Positions 25,465-34,607 are shown, counted from the first letter of the stretch. The stretch: DNA of 64,000 bases from Aquificales bacterium (GCA_027037055.1 JALWBR010000024.1:23797-87796); one strand, 5' to 3'. Numbers and translations are program-made. Notes: generated from the sequence alone by a model not told the origin.

Positions 25465-28094
25465 AGGATCCTTCTTACAAAGGGTATTAAAATAAGGATA
25501 CAAAGAATAAATATAGATACATTTGTATGAAGGCAACCCGATTTTGAAGCGGACTTCTTAACCGCCGTGGAAACCTCCACTTTAATTTCCTTTGAAACGG
25601 AAGAACCCTTAGGATCCGTAACCGTAAATTTCACTGTGAAGCTCCCCTCAGATTTATATGTATGCTTTATAACCGTATTCTTCTCACAGCTGTCCACAGT
25701 ATAAACCTTATTACCGTCACCCGGAGTAAGTACGCAAGTAAGTTTATCACCGTCCTTATCACTGACCTTCCAGCTAAAGGTAACTTCCAAAGGCACTGAT
25801 CCCTTAAGAGGATTCGCAGAGAAGGAATCTATACTCGGAGGATAATTGGGAGGCTCTACGGTTATATAAATCTCCTTCGCCACCTCTCTTTTTAAGCTGT
25901 TAACTGCAACACATACAGCTTTATACTTACCTTCTTCCCAGTATATAAAGAAGACACTCTGTGAAGGCCCTTCATAATCAAATTTTCCATCTCCATCAAG
26001 ATCAAATTTGTAACCCACAATACTGCCGTCCCTGTCACTCGCCTCACAGGTAAAGTTAACCTTCAACGGCGCCCTGCCCTTTTGTTTGTCTGCGGAAAAG
26101 GAAATTATTTGAGGATCCGAATTGGCTGAAAGGGAAGTATCCAACAGGGAAATAAAACCATCCTTAAAAACGGGATGATCGTCCATAAAGGATCCCACGG
26201 TAACGGGAAAGTCAGAAGACCATGTATAACCCGCTACATATACACGCCCGTTGGGATCAATGAGTAGGGAATTTATACCATCGTTATACTCACCTCCTAT
26301 ATATGTAGAAGCAACAACGCTTTGCAGATCAGCGGTCAGTTTAACTATGCAACCGTCAAAATTACCGCCTGGTAGGGACATAAATGCACCAGAACTAACG
26401 GGAAAGTCAGGAGAACTTGTGTTACACCCTACGTAAAGATAACCGTTTTGATCCATTTTCATATCCCTTGCTATATCAAAACCGCTACCTCCAAGAAATG
26501 TTGAGATCAAAAGATCCGAGAGATCAGAGGGTAGTTTGACAACAAATATATCACCGCTTCCCCTGTTAGTACTCTGAACAACACCTTGAGTGACGGGAAA
26601 ATTTGCGGATAAGGTTACACCAGCCACATATACATCTCCGTTCTGGTCTAAAAGCATGGTAAAGGCAAGATCATCCATTAATCCTCCCAAATAGGTTGAC
26701 GATAAAAGATTGAGATTCTGATCAAACTTTGATATAAATGCATCACTCCCGAAGTTATAAGCGGGATCATAAGCACCCACGGTGGTAGGGAAGAGCTGTG
26801 AAGTGGTAAAGCCGGTTATATAAACATTATTTCCACCATCTACCACCACATGTGTTGCCACATCCCTGCCATCCGCCCCGAAAGGTATTGAAGATAAAAG
26901 ATTAAAGTTAGAATCAATCTTCAATATGAAGATATCATAGTCGCCCTTTACAGAATAGCCCACAGGGAAACCGGGGAAATCTCCCGATCTCGTAGCACCG
27001 GTTATATAAATATTCCCCGCGGAATCAAAGGTAAAACTGAATGCTACATCCTCATCCGAACCGCCGAACAGGGTTGAAGCTACCAGTGTTTGAAGATCGG
27101 GAGTTAACTTAACAATGAATACATCATCAAATCCCTTGTATGTTGCGGATGTTGTAACGGGAAAATCCGATGATCTGGTCCTTCCGAGTATATAGATATT
27201 ACCGTTACTGTCAATCTCCATAGCTACGGGGTAATCAACAGCACTGCCTCCGAAAAATGTTGACACCTCAAGGGTTGAAAGATCAGGGGAAAGCTTTGAT
27301 ATAAAAATATCATCTGGTAAATCTTTGTAAACACCAGGTGTAACGGGAAAGTTTGAAGAAACGGTTGTTCCCACTACATAAATCCTGCCATTTTGATCCA
27401 TTCTTAATGAGATGATCTCATCCCTGTCCGCCCCACCGAGAAAGGTTGATGCAATAAGGGGATCAATGATAAGAGGCTTTGAGGGATCATATTTACCTTC
27501 CACCTTAAAACCGTAAGCATTCTTACCCTTTAAATAGTAAGAAACATCAATATATTTCCTTTTACCACCTATATACTGGTAGGCAACAGGTTTGGTGAAT
27601 TTAACGGTACCCGTTTCTGTACTAACTACCAATAACCCATTCCCGTCAACTGATAAATTCTTGACCCCTTCAAGCTTTACGGATATTCCCTCTGGTGAAG
27701 AGCCGGGTTTAACATAGAACAACTTTTCTACATTCTCAAGAGAAGCCCTTAAAATTAGATCAACCCCCTCAAAAACATCTTCAAACTTCACAAATCTGTA
27801 AGCCTTGGAGCGCACACCCTTCGCAGGGTAGTTAACAAAAGAAGCCTCACCGTCCCCGTAAATCCTCTTCGCCTTTCCCAACCTCTCAATAAAGACACCT
27901 GCCCTGTCACCTACGGAAAATACATATCCTATACCGCCATCCTTCCTCACAAAAACATAACCCGCCTTCAGGGGAGCATAGTAAAGAACCTTATCCGATA
28001 TTTGACCTTCGTTTTTTATAAAGGGAACGGATATATAAGCATGCACACACAATGACAAGAAAAAAAATACTATAAAAAAGGCAAATACCACCAT
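25461..28094 (-). CDS. Secreted SBBP beta-propeller/PKD protein with Cys-containing C-terminal anchor
   Basis: 877 residues from the ATG at 28094. A TTG start 13 codons upstream lies in a likely -35 box and is rejected. A signal peptide (about 1-19, ending CVHA) leads to an N-terminal domain typical of this protein type (20-215). Seven SBBP repeats follow (about 217-640), each with S-T-x-x-G-G...G-x-x-Y-V-x-G-x-T-x-S-x-x-F-P, fitting a seven-bladed propeller. Two PKD domains (about 650-840) come next. The tail is S-G-C at 852-854, a 16-residue hydrophobic helix, then RR. That layout resembles Cys-type CTERM sorting signals. Probably a surface or outer-membrane-anchored binding protein; its ligand is unknown. 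mnmE overlaps its stop. Confidence 0.88.
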   Translation of the reverse strand: MVVFAFFIVFFFLSLCVHAYISVPFIKNEGQISDKVLYYAPLKAGYVFVRKDGGIGYVFSVGDRAGVFIERLGKAKRIYGDGEASFVNYPAKGVRSKAYRFVKFEDVFEGVDLILRASLENVEKLFYVKPGSSPEGISVKLEGVKNLSVDGNGLLVVSTETGTVKFTKPVAYQYIGGKRKYIDVSYYLKGKNAYGFKVEGKYDPSKPLIIDPLIASTFLGGADRDEIISLRMDQNGRIYVVGTTVSSNFPVTPGVYKDLPDDIFISKLSPDLSTLEVSTFFGGSAVDYPVAMEIDSNGNIYILGRTRSSDFPVTTSATYKGFDDVFIVKLTPDLQTLVASTLFGGSDEDVAFSFTFDSAGNIYITGATRSGDFPGFPVGYSVKGDYDIFILKIDSNFNLLSSIPFGADGRDVATHVVVDGGNNVYITGFTTSQLFPTTVGAYDPAYNFGSDAFISKFDQNLNLLSSTYLGGLMDDLAFTMLLDQNGDVYVAGVTLSANFPVTQGVVQSTNRGSGDIFVVKLPSDLSDLLISTFLGGSGFDIARDMKMDQNGYLYVGCNTSSPDFPVSSGAFMSLPGGNFDGCIVKLTADLQSVVASTYIGGEYNDGINSLLIDPNGRVYVAGYTWSSDFPVTVGSFMDDHPVFKDGFISLLDTSLSANSDPQIISFSADKQKGRAPLKVNFTCEASDRDGSIVGYKFDLDGDGKFDYEGPSQSVFFIYWEEGKYKAVCVAVNSLKREVAKEIYITVEPPNYPPSIDSFSANPLKGSVPLEVTFSWKVSDKDGDKLTCVLTPGDGNKVYTVDSCEKNTVIKHTYKSEGSFTVKFTVTDPKGSSVSKEIKVEVSTAVKKSASKSGCLHTNVSIFILCILILIPFVRRIL

Positions 28095-28109
28095 TTTGTG
28101 AATAATGTA

Positions 28110-28133
28110 ATTTATCGGATTATTTTCGGTCAA
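28110..28133 (-). promoter_or_regulatory. Candidate promoter of the SBBP propeller gene
   Basis: On the minus strand TTGACC (28133-28128) is followed after 18 bases by TACATT (about 28109-28104), a few bases before the ATG at 28094. The TTG of the long reading frame is the first part of this -35 box. The leader would be very short. Confidence 0.4.
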
Positions 28134-28168
28134 GATAAATATTTTTATTAGCTTTAAAATTAAAAATT

Positions 28169-28378
28169 ATGGTGGAGAAGGTTGTCAAAGTGGACGGCAT
28201 GACATGTAACCACTGTGCGGAAACTGTAAAAAGAGCCATAAGTAACATTGAAGGTGTAAAGCATGTGGAGGTGGATCTTGAGTCGGGTAATGTAACCATA
28301 CATGCGGAAAGAGAATTATCTTGCGATGAAATTAAAAGGGCTGTAGAAGAGTGGGATTACAGAGTTGTTGATTGTTAA
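28169..28378 (+). CDS. Heavy-metal-associated (HMA) domain protein, copper chaperone-like
   Basis: 69 residues, a complete ferredoxin-like HMA domain. The metal-binding motif is GMTCNHC (Cys13 and Cys16). It probably carries Cu(I) to a P-type ATPase or cupro-enzyme, as CopZ does. No copper ATPase is in the window. It overlaps the next gene by up to 14 bases. It is divergent from the SBBP gene. Confidence 0.92.
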   Translation: MVEKVVKVDGMTCNHCAETVKRAISNIEGVKHVEVDLESGNVTIHAERELSCDEIKRAVEEWDYRVVDC

Positions 28379-28958
28379 TTTACCAAATCCTCATACAAAG
28401 GGTTTTATAAGCTTTGAAGAGGTTTTATACAAAAGGAGATCGGTAAGGGAGTATAGGAACGAACCCATAACCCTTTATCATCTGTCCCAGCTACTGTGGT
28501 CAGCACAGGGTATAACAAGCGAATTCGGATACAGAACAGCCCCCTCAGCGGGTGCTTTGTATCCCTTGGAAATATACTGCTCCGCAGAAAATGTTGAGGG
28601 TATTGATGCGGGTATCTATAAGTATGATCCTTTTAATCATCAGATAGGCTGTATAAAGTTCGGCTTTTACAATAAGGAGCTTTATAAAGCGTGTCTTTAT
28701 CAACCTCAGGTGGCGGATGCACCCCTCGTAATAGTAATAACAGCGGTGTTTGAAAGGACAACAAAAAAATACGGAAGCAGGGGAATAAGATATGTATTCA
28801 GCGAAGTAGGGCATGTATCCCAAAACATATATCTGCAGGCAACAGCCCTCGGTTTGGGGACTGTGGCAATAGGAGCCTTTGAAGAGGATATGATAAAAGA
28901 TATACTGAACGCAAGTGAAGAACCTATATATGTAATGCCCGTTGGTGTACCTTTATGA
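28365..28958 (+). CDS. SagB-type nitroreductase-family oxidoreductase
   Basis: 197 residues of the FMN-dependent nitroreductase fold: RRSVREYRNEPIT (near 23-35) for FMN binding, TAPSAGALYPLEIY typical of SagB/ThcOx-type members, and a C-terminal GLGTVAIGAF loop. SagB relatives oxidise azolines in peptide natural products, but stand-alone SagB-like proteins are common and of unknown substrate. No precursor peptide or SagC/D cyclodehydratase is nearby. The start is TTG at 28365 or 28368, inside the HMA gene; there is no in-frame ATG before the conserved region. Confidence 0.85.
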   Translation: MLIVNLPNPHTKGFISFEEVLYKRRSVREYRNEPITLYHLSQLLWSAQGITSEFGYRTAPSAGALYPLEIYCSAENVEGIDAGIYKYDPFNHQIGCIKFGFYNKELYKACLYQPQVADAPLVIVITAVFERTTKKYGSRGIRYVFSEVGHVSQNIYLQATALGLGTVAIGAFEEDMIKDILNASEEPIYVMPVGVPL

Positions 28959-28970
28959 GTAGGATATAAT
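28942..28970 (+). promoter_or_regulatory. Candidate bioA promoter
   Basis: TTGGTG (28942-28947), 17 bases, then TATAAT (28965-28970). The bioA ATG follows only 8 bases later with no Shine-Dalgarno sequence, so the mRNA may be leaderless. Confidence 0.45.
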
Positions 28971-28978
28971 AAGCGGTT

Positions 28979-30328
28979 ATGAATTGGGATAAGGAAACCT
29001 TAAAAAAATGGGATAAGGAATACTTCTGGCATCCCTTTACCCAGATGAAGGTCTATGCGGAGGAAGATAATCTTATATTTGAAAGGGGCGAAGGCGTTTA
29101 CCTCTACGATATAGACGGTAATAAATACATTGACGCCATTTCATCCCTATGGTGTAATGTTCACGGTCACAATCATCCCTATTTAAATAACGCCCTTGTA
29201 AGTCAACTGTGCAAAGTGGCTCACACAACAACCCTCGGCAGTTCAAATATACCCGCCATCTTGCTTACAAAAAAATTGGTTGACATTACACCTCCTTCTC
29301 TCACAAAGGTATTCTATTCGGAGGACGGTGCGGAATCGGTAGAAATAGCCATCAAATTAGCCTATCACTACTGGAAGAATAAGGGTAAACCGAGGAAAAA
29401 ATTCGTTACTCTATCGGAAGCCTATCATGGCGATACAATAGGAGCGGTAAGTGTCGGGGGTATAGAAACCTTTCACTTCACCTATAAGGATCTTCTCTTT
29501 GATGTAATAAGACTGCCTTCTCCTTATCTTTACTGTATGGAAAATTACGGAAAATTATGTGACAGGGGGAAGGAAGACCTCCTTTCCATGCTGAAGGAAA
29601 TATTGGAAAGGGAAGAGATTGTAGCTGTTGTACTTGAAGCAGGTATCCAAGCCGCTGCTGGAATGTTGCCTTTTCCCAAAGGCTTTCTGAAAGGCGTAAG
29701 GGAGCTGACAAAAAAGTATGACACACTTCTTATAGTTGATGAGGTGGCAACAGGTTTTGGAAGAACGGGAACAATGTTTTACTGTGAACAAGAAGATGTA
29801 TCCCCAGATTTTATGTGCCTCGGCAAAGGTATAACGGGAGGTTATCTGCCACTCGCTGCAACCTTAACCACCGATGAGATCTTTGAAGCCTTTTTGGGAG
29901 AATTCGGAGAGGCAAAACATTTCTATCACGGTCATACTTATACGGGAAACAACCTTGCATGCGCGGTTGCCCTTGCAAATATTGAACTGTTTGAAAAAGA
30001 AGAAACTCTAAAAAAACTGAAACCCAAAATAGAGATACTTTCCGAAAGGCTTGATGAGTTCTTCTATGTTAAATATGTAGGAGATGTAAGACAGCTCGGA
30101 TTTATGGCAGGTATAGAGCTTTATAAGGATAAGGAAAAAAAGGAAAAATTCCCCTACGGATGGAGGGTCGGTTTTAAGGTGGCAAGGAAGTGTTGGGAAA
30201 AGGGCGTATTTTTGAGACCTTTGGGGGATGTTATGGTACTAATGATGCCCCTCGTAATAGAGGAAGAGGAGATAAACAAAGTTATTGATGTTTTGAAAGA
30301 GTCCATAAATGAGTTTGAACCGCAATAA
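28979..30328 (+). CDS. bioA: Adenosylmethionine-8-amino-7-oxononanoate aminotransferase
   Basis: 449-residue class III PLP aminotransferase. The N-terminal FWHPFTQMK is specific to BioA. SSLWCNVHGHNHP is a substrate-pocket segment, the PLP-binding DEVATGFGRTG follows, and the Schiff-base lysine lies in CLGKGITGGYLPLA. It converts KAPA to DAPA with SAM as amino donor. bioW (43686) and bioD (58241) are elsewhere in the window; bioF and bioB are not seen. The 3' end overlaps the next gene by 20 bases. Confidence 0.96.
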   Translation: MNWDKETLKKWDKEYFWHPFTQMKVYAEEDNLIFERGEGVYLYDIDGNKYIDAISSLWCNVHGHNHPYLNNALVSQLCKVAHTTTLGSSNIPAILLTKKLVDITPPSLTKVFYSEDGAESVEIAIKLAYHYWKNKGKPRKKFVTLSEAYHGDTIGAVSVGGIETFHFTYKDLLFDVIRLPSPYLYCMENYGKLCDRGKEDLLSMLKEILEREEIVAVVLEAGIQAAAGMLPFPKGFLKGVRELTKKYDTLLIVDEVATGFGRTGTMFYCEQEDVSPDFMCLGKGITGGYLPLAATLTTDEIFEAFLGEFGEAKHFYHGHTYTGNNLACAVALANIELFEKEETLKKLKPKIEILSERLDEFFYVKYVGDVRQLGFMAGIELYKDKEKKEKFPYGWRVGFKVARKCWEKGVFLRPLGDVMVLMMPLVIEEEEINKVIDVLKESINEFEPQ

Positions 30329-30884
30329 CAAGCTTGAATTACACAGAAAAATTTTTCACATCTTCGCCATATCCCTGTGGATAGTCCCAGTTATGTTCTT
30401 TCCGGAACCGTTAACCATCATACTTTTTGCTATTGCAATCTTTTTTAACTTCACACTAACAAAAAGGTATAACTGGAAAGTACTTAAGCCTTTATATTTC
30501 TTGGCAAAACATCTTGAAAGGGAAAAAAATAAGAATAGACCGGGGATACAGGGTCTGTGGGCAAATGTAGGTATTTTCTTATGCTTCATCATATTCGGTA
30601 AAGAGATATCAGTATTAGCTATTCTCATATTAGCAGTCGGGGACGGCCTTTCCGGAATAGTAGGCTATTACACGGGCAAATATAAAGTTTACCGTGATAA
30701 AACCCTTGAAGGTACCCTAACCTTCCTTATATCTTCCTTTATAATAACCCTTCTATTTTATGACATTAAAACAGCCATAGTAGTGTCCACCATATCCACA
30801 TTAACCGAGCTGTTCTTAGACATACCCGACGATAACTTTACAGTTCCCATAAGTGTAGGCATAGCATTAAAATTGATTCACTGA
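30309..30884 (+). CDS. Diacylglycerol/polyprenol kinase family membrane protein
   Basis: 191 residues with about six membrane segments. The motif ILAVGDGLSGIVGYYTGKYK followed by RDKTLEGT corresponds to the conserved D-G and K-T/S-x-E-G-T/S blocks of the CTP-dependent SEC59/DGK1/VTE5 family (dolichol, diacylglycerol and phytol kinases). The lipid substrate in bacteria is not established. It starts inside the bioA 3' end and overlaps recO by 7 bases at its stop. Confidence 0.82.
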   Translation: MSLNRNNKLELHRKIFHIFAISLWIVPVMFFPEPLTIILFAIAIFFNFTLTKRYNWKVLKPLYFLAKHLEREKNKNRPGIQGLWANVGIFLCFIIFGKEISVLAILILAVGDGLSGIVGYYTGKYKVYRDKTLEGTLTFLISSFIITLLFYDIKTAIVVSTISTLTELFLDIPDDNFTVPISVGIALKLIH

Positions 30885-31504
30885 AGATGATACTCAAGAT
30901 AACGATCCATCAAACTCTTTGCCTCATTGAATGTGTTGATGTCCAATCTAATCCTTCCTGCATGCCTACCATGGTAAAGTTTTCTTAATACTCTTAGACA
31001 TTTCTCACTTATCTTAATGTCTCCCCTTTCAGAAACCGAACCGTCCCTCAAACTTATAAAACCGTAACCGTCCTCCCGTATAAACCTGGGAAGAATACCT
31101 ATGATGTCAGAAATCTGAAGAATGAATTTGAGATAATAAGCATACATTCTCTTAGCCTTATCCCTATCTTTTATATAATTCAAAAGAAGCTCCATTATGC
31201 CAGCATCAAAAAAACCTATGTGTCTCAACATAAATAGGGCAATAGAGGACATCCACTCAAACATGGGGTACTCCCGGGCAAGGTACGAATACCTTTCAAG
31301 CCTTCTGTAATCTAAAGGAATTATCAAATTTCCCGACTGCCTGTAAGAAAGCTCCATCACATTGAAAGGCTCAAATATACCGAAGAAAGGATTGTCAACC
31401 TCATAGGCATCTTTTACATAAAGGCTCATCATTCCTCCTTTCCCGTATACTTTGGCTATAATATCCCCATCACCCATCACAAATCTTTTTAGTACAATAA
31501 TCAT
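30878..31504 (-). CDS. recO: DNA repair protein RecO
   Basis: 208 residues from the ATG at 31504; an in-frame GTG lies five codons upstream. The N-terminal OB fold has VLKRFVMGDGDIIAKVYGKGGMMSLYVK, and the helical C-terminal domain starts near residue 80. There is no Cys4 zinc site in the C-terminal part. RecO loads RecA onto SSB-coated ssDNA with RecR. It overlaps the polyprenol kinase gene at its 3' end and is divergent from panC. Length is at the short end for the family. Confidence 0.82.
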   Translation of the reverse strand: MIIVLKRFVMGDGDIIAKVYGKGGMMSLYVKDAYEVDNPFFGIFEPFNVMELSYRQSGNLIIPLDYRRLERYSYLAREYPMFEWMSSIALFMLRHIGFFDAGIMELLLNYIKDRDKAKRMYAYYLKFILQISDIIGILPRFIREDGYGFISLRDGSVSERGDIKISEKCLRVLRKLYHGRHAGRIRLDINTFNEAKSLMDRYLEYHLQ

Positions 31505-31528
31505 ACTGTTTCCGACCACATCAGAATG

Positions 31529-31555
31529 TATAATACATAACTTCTCTTCAGGAGG
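31529..31555 (+). promoter_or_regulatory. panC -10 box and ribosome-binding site
   Basis: TATAAT at 31529-31534 and AGGAGG at 31550-31555, 7 bases before the ATG at 31563. No convincing -35 box is visible. This arrangement rules out the longer panC reading frame, whose extra 37 codons run through these sites. Confidence 0.5.
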
Positions 31556-31562
31556 TAAGCTA

Positions 31563-32414
31563 ATGCCGATACTATTTAAACGAGTAAGGGAACTTAGAAA
31601 CTATCTTGAATCCGTTAGATGCGATAGGGGTAAAAATAAACTCGTGGGATTCGTACCCACCATGGGCTATCTACACGAAGGTCATATAGAACTTATAAAA
31701 AGATCAAAACTTCAAAATGATATTACGGTTGTAAGTATATATGTGAATCCTACCCAATTTGGAGAGAACGAAGACTATGACAGATATCCGCGGGACATAG
31801 ACAGAGACCTTGCTATATGCAATGAACAAGGAGTAGATGTAGTTTTTGTACCCGATGATAAGGAAATATACCCCAACGGATTTCAAACGGTAGTTATGGT
31901 TGAAGGATTGAGTGATATACTTGAAGGAAAGTTCAGACCAGGACACTTCAAGGGAGTAACTACGGTAGTTACAAAACTGATAAACGCGGTAATGCCCGAC
32001 AGACTATACTTAGGAGAGAAGGACTTTCAGCAGATGGTAATAATAAAGAGAATGATAGAAGATCTTCTGTTACCCGTTGAAATAGTCCCCGTACCTACCG
32101 TCCGGGACAAGGACGGTCTTGCCATGAGTTCAAGAAACACATATTTATCCGAAGATGAAAGGAAATCCGCAACCGCCATATATAAATCCCTTCTGCTTGC
32201 AAAGGAAATGGTATCAAACGGAGAAAGAAGAATGAATACAATAAGGAAAAGAATGGAGGAGTTTTTAAAATCCCATCCCCATATCAAAAAAATAGATTAC
32301 ATTGAAGCCTGCGATAATCAGCTTAATATAAAAGAAGAAGTTTCAAAGGGCGATAGGATACTTATAGCTGTTTGGGTGGGAAATACAAGATTGATTGATA
32401 ATATGGAATTATAA
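31563..32414 (+). CDS. panC: Pantothenate synthetase
   Basis: 283 residues from the ATG preceded by AGGAGG. The ATP site is [11 protein letters not shown] (HxGH), followed by [18 protein letters not shown] and the KMSKS-like MSSRN near [19 protein letters not shown] is also typical. It joins pantoate and beta-alanine with ATP in CoA synthesis. It is followed 20 bases later by ribH, suggesting a panC-ribH-nusB transcript. Confidence 0.97.
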   Translation: MPILFKRVRELRNYLESVRCDRGKNKLVGFVPTMGYLHEGHIELIKRSKLQNDITVVSIYVNPTQFGENEDYDRYPRDIDRDLAICNEQGVDVVFVPDDKEIYPNGFQTVVMVEGLSDILEGKFRPGHFKGVTTVVTKLINAVMPDRLYLGEKDFQQMVIIKRMIEDLLLPVEIVPVPTVRDKDGLAMSSRNTYLSEDERKSATAIYKSLLLAKEMVSNGERRMNTIRKRMEEFLKSHPHIKKIDYIEACDNQLNIKEEVSKGDRILIAVWVGNTRLIDNMEL

Positions 32415-32434
32415 TAATGGAGAGGAACGGTAAT

Positions 32435-32896
32435 ATGGAACAGAAGGAAGGATATCTGAATGCAAAAGGACTTAAGATATCGGTTGTAGCATCAAGGTTC
32501 AACAACCTTTTGGTGGATGAACTTATAAAGGGTGCGGTTGACTGCTTTTTAAGACACGGAGGAAATAAGGAAGATATTGAAATAATAAGGGTGCCCGGAT
32601 CCTGGGAGATTCCGCTTGCGGTGAAGAAAATAGCTAAGAAAAGGGAAAGGGATGCGGTAGTAGCTCTGGGTGCCCTTATAAGGGGAGAAACACCCCATTT
32701 TGATTATATAGCCTCTGAAGTAACAAAAGGTTTAGCCTCCGTGTCCCTTGAAAGTGAAATTCCCGTCACTTACGGGGTTATCACAGCTGATGATTTAATA
32801 CAAGCGATTGAAAGATCTGGTACAAAACAAGGCAACAAGGGCTGGGAAGCCATGCTCTCCGCCATAGAAATGGCTAATCTGTTAAAAAATATATAA
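32435..32896 (+). CDS. ribH: 6,7-dimethyl-8-ribityllumazine synthase
   Basis: 153 residues from the ATG at 32435, which has AGAGGA 8 bases upstream; another ATG at 32417 has none. Motifs are [36 protein letters not shown] and a [12 protein letters not shown]-terminal part. It makes lumazine from ribitylaminouracil and dihydroxybutanone phosphate, the penultimate riboflavin step, and forms 60-subunit shells in Aquifex. The sequence is strikingly like the A. aeolicus enzyme as I recall it. nusB starts 5 bases after its stop. Confidence 0.97.
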   Translation: MEQKEGYLNAKGLKISVVASRFNNLLVDELIKGAVDCFLRHGGNKEDIEIIRVPGSWEIPLAVKKIAKKRERDAVVALGALIRGETPHFDYIASEVTKGLASVSLESEIPVTYGVITADDLIQAIERSGTKQGNKGWEAMLSAIEMANLLKNI

Positions 32897-32901
32897 ACTT
32901 C

Positions 32902-33330
32902 ATGCGATACAGAAAAAGGGCAAGGGAAGAAAGCCTTATAATACTTTACAGATGGGATCTTGCAGGGGGCAACCTTAATGCAATAAAGGAAGAGCATCTT
33001 GAAGAGAAAGAGCTTTCGGAAGAAGTAAAGAAATACATAGACACCCTCATAAGTACGGTTAGCGATAACATAGTGAAGATTGATTCAATAATAGAGGAAC
33101 ATCTTGAAAACTGGAGCTTTGATAGACTCGGATATATAGAGAGGAGCATACTGAGGCTCGGTGTAGCGGAACTCATATTCATAGGAGTACAAGATCCCGG
33201 AAGAGCCTTTAACGATTATATAGATCTCGCAAAGAAATATGGCGATGAAAAGGCGGGAAAATTTGTTCACGGAATACTCGGAAATATATACAAACAAAAG
33301 TTATCTTCTGAAGATAAGGTTAAGAATTAG
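32902..33330 (+). CDS. nusB: Transcription antitermination factor NusB
   Basis: 142 residues, all-helical. The N-terminal RYRKRAREESLIILYRWD and the core DRLGYIERSILRLGVAEL plus KKYGDEKAGKFVHGILG match NusB. With S10 it binds boxA in rRNA antitermination. The ribH-nusB order is as in Aquifex and many other bacteria. Its end overlaps the convergent DUF2905 gene by 30 bases. Confidence 0.96.
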   Translation: MRYRKRAREESLIILYRWDLAGGNLNAIKEEHLEEKELSEEVKKYIDTLISTVSDNIVKIDSIIEEHLENWSFDRLGYIERSILRLGVAELIFIGVQDPGRAFNDYIDLAKKYGDEKAGKFVHGILGNIYKQKLSSEDKVKN

Positions 33331-33522
33331 TGTTAAGACTATGCTGAGGATTATTGATGTTACTATAGGAATGTAAATAACAAAATTGTCGCGTTTTATA
33401 AAAATGTCTCCAGGAAGCTTACCTATATTACCGGAAGGAATCTTTTCAAAGAAGAGAAAAAACAAACCGATTATTATAAGTATGAGTCCGGAAATTATAA
33501 GAAGTCTGCCAGCATATTCCAT
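33301..33522 (-). CDS. DUF2905 family small membrane protein
   Basis: 73 residues and two membrane helices (about 6-26 and 50-70) joined by the family motif IPSGNIGKLPGDIFIKRDN. The family is widespread, always about 70 residues long, and has no known function. Its last 30 bases overlap the nusB 3' end on the opposite strand. Confidence 0.85.
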   Translation of the reverse strand: MEYAGRLLIISGLILIIIGLFFLFFEKIPSGNIGKLPGDIFIKRDNFVIYIPIVTSIILSIVLTLILNLIFRR

Positions 33523-33558
33523 CTCAAATATTTATATTATAAGAAGGAGGGTTTGGAT

Positions 33559-34050
33559 ATGGAACTTGACCTCATAAAATATGAGATGGACGGGGAAATA
33601 AAAAGGCAAATAGACAATATACTCGGGAAATTTATGAGTAAAACAAAGGTTGATCTTATAGTACTTTGTGATGATGCAGGCAGAATAGCATCTTACAAAG
33701 GGAAAACGCAGGATGAAAACGAGATTGAATTTGTGGCAAGTCTTATAAGCGGTATATTCGGTGCCGCGGCGGAAATGGCAAAAATCATGAATGAGGGAGA
33801 TGTGCTGGATATAGTACAATACGAAAGCAAAAATGTTAATGTTCTAATAAAGGCGGTAGGGAAGAGGTTCCTCGTAGGAGTTTTAGCCCCCAAGGATGCA
33901 TCCTTAGGAAGTATAAGATTGTTCATAAAAGAGCTGTGCGGTGACATAGAAACCCTGTTTGCGGGACTCAAGCTAAGACCCGCAAAGGTAATAAGGCTTA
34001 AGCCAGAAGATATAGAAAGGAAACTCAATCAAGTATTGGGTGCGGGATGA
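33559..34050 (+). CDS. Roadblock/LC7 (MglB-like) domain protein
   Basis: 163 residues from the ATG at 33559, 8 bases after AAGGAGG; a TTG two codons earlier is too close to that site. The Roadblock fold shows as a helix, then VDLIVLCDDAGRIASYKG, a long helix, NVNVLIKAVGKRFLVGVLAP and a closing helix. Roadblock dimers such as MglB act as GTPase-activating or scaffolding partners for MglA-type GTPases. The GTPase gene overlaps its stop by ATGA, which supports a direct partnership. A C-terminal extension (about 135-163) is basic and has no recognised domain. Confidence 0.85.
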   Translation: MELDLIKYEMDGEIKRQIDNILGKFMSKTKVDLIVLCDDAGRIASYKGKTQDENEIEFVASLISGIFGAAAEMAKIMNEGDVLDIVQYESKNVNVLIKAVGKRFLVGVLAPKDASLGSIRLFIKELCGDIETLFAGLKLRPAKVIRLKPEDIERKLNQVLGAG

Positions 34051-34607
34051 AGCTAAAAATAGTTTACTTCGGTGCAAGTCTTGCAGGTAAAAGTACAAAT
34101 GTTAAGGTGCTTCACAGCATACTGAAAGAAAAAGGTTTAACAAAGGGTGACTACATATCCATGGAAACGGATGAAAAAAGAACCTTATTTGTTGAAATGT
34201 TTGCAAGTCAGATAAACATAGACGATCATCCCATAGATATTAAAATCCTGACAACACCCGGACAGTTCAGACTTCATCCCCTCAGGAAGGTGATAATGAA
34301 AGGTGTTGACGGTCTTGTTTTCGTTGTTGACAGCCAGAGGGAAAGGGAAAAAATAAACTTCCTTGTTTTGAGAGAAACAGCAGCGGTACTTAAGGAAGAA
34401 AATATGAACCTTTTTGATATACCCGTTGTTGTTCAATACAACAAAAGGGATCTAAAGGATGCCATGCCCGTTGATGAGCTACAACCTATATGTAATCCGT
34501 GGGATACGGATTATATTGAAGCGGTTGCAACGGAGGGAAAGGGTGTACTTGAAACCTTCCAGAAAATAGTAACCAAGGTCTTAGTAAAGACATGCCAAGA
34601 AAGATAG
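34047..34607 (+). CDS. MglA-like small GTPase
   Basis: 186 residues. G1 is FGASLAGKST (8-17), G3 is TTPGQ (69-73) with P in place of the usual A/S after the D-less strand, and G4 is NKRD (132-135). The mixture of T-x-P-G-Q and NKRD is typical of MglA and related bacterial Arf/Rag-like GTPases that work with Roadblock partners. In Myxococcus and Thermus, MglA controls polarity and type IV pili; here the output is unknown. It is coupled to the Roadblock gene, and its end overlaps the next gene by 16 bases. Confidence 0.9.
   Translation: MKLKIVYFGASLAGKSTNVKVLHSILKEKGLTKGDYISMETDEKRTLFVEMFASQINIDDHPIDIKILTTPGQFRLHPLRKVIMKGVDGLVFVVDSQREREKINFLVLRETAAVLKEENMNLFDIPVVVQYNKRDLKDAMPVDELQPICNPWDTDYIEAVATEGKGVLETFQKIVTKVLVKTCQER

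Noticed and set aside
25465..25536. TTG-started extension of mnmE
   Set aside because: No family similarity, and it overlaps the SBBP gene tail; the ATG in the ATGA overlap fits.
31452..31562. Thirty-seven-codon N-terminal extension of panC
   Set aside because: It crosses a TATAAT box and AGGAGG, and panC family similarity begins at the ATG at 31563.
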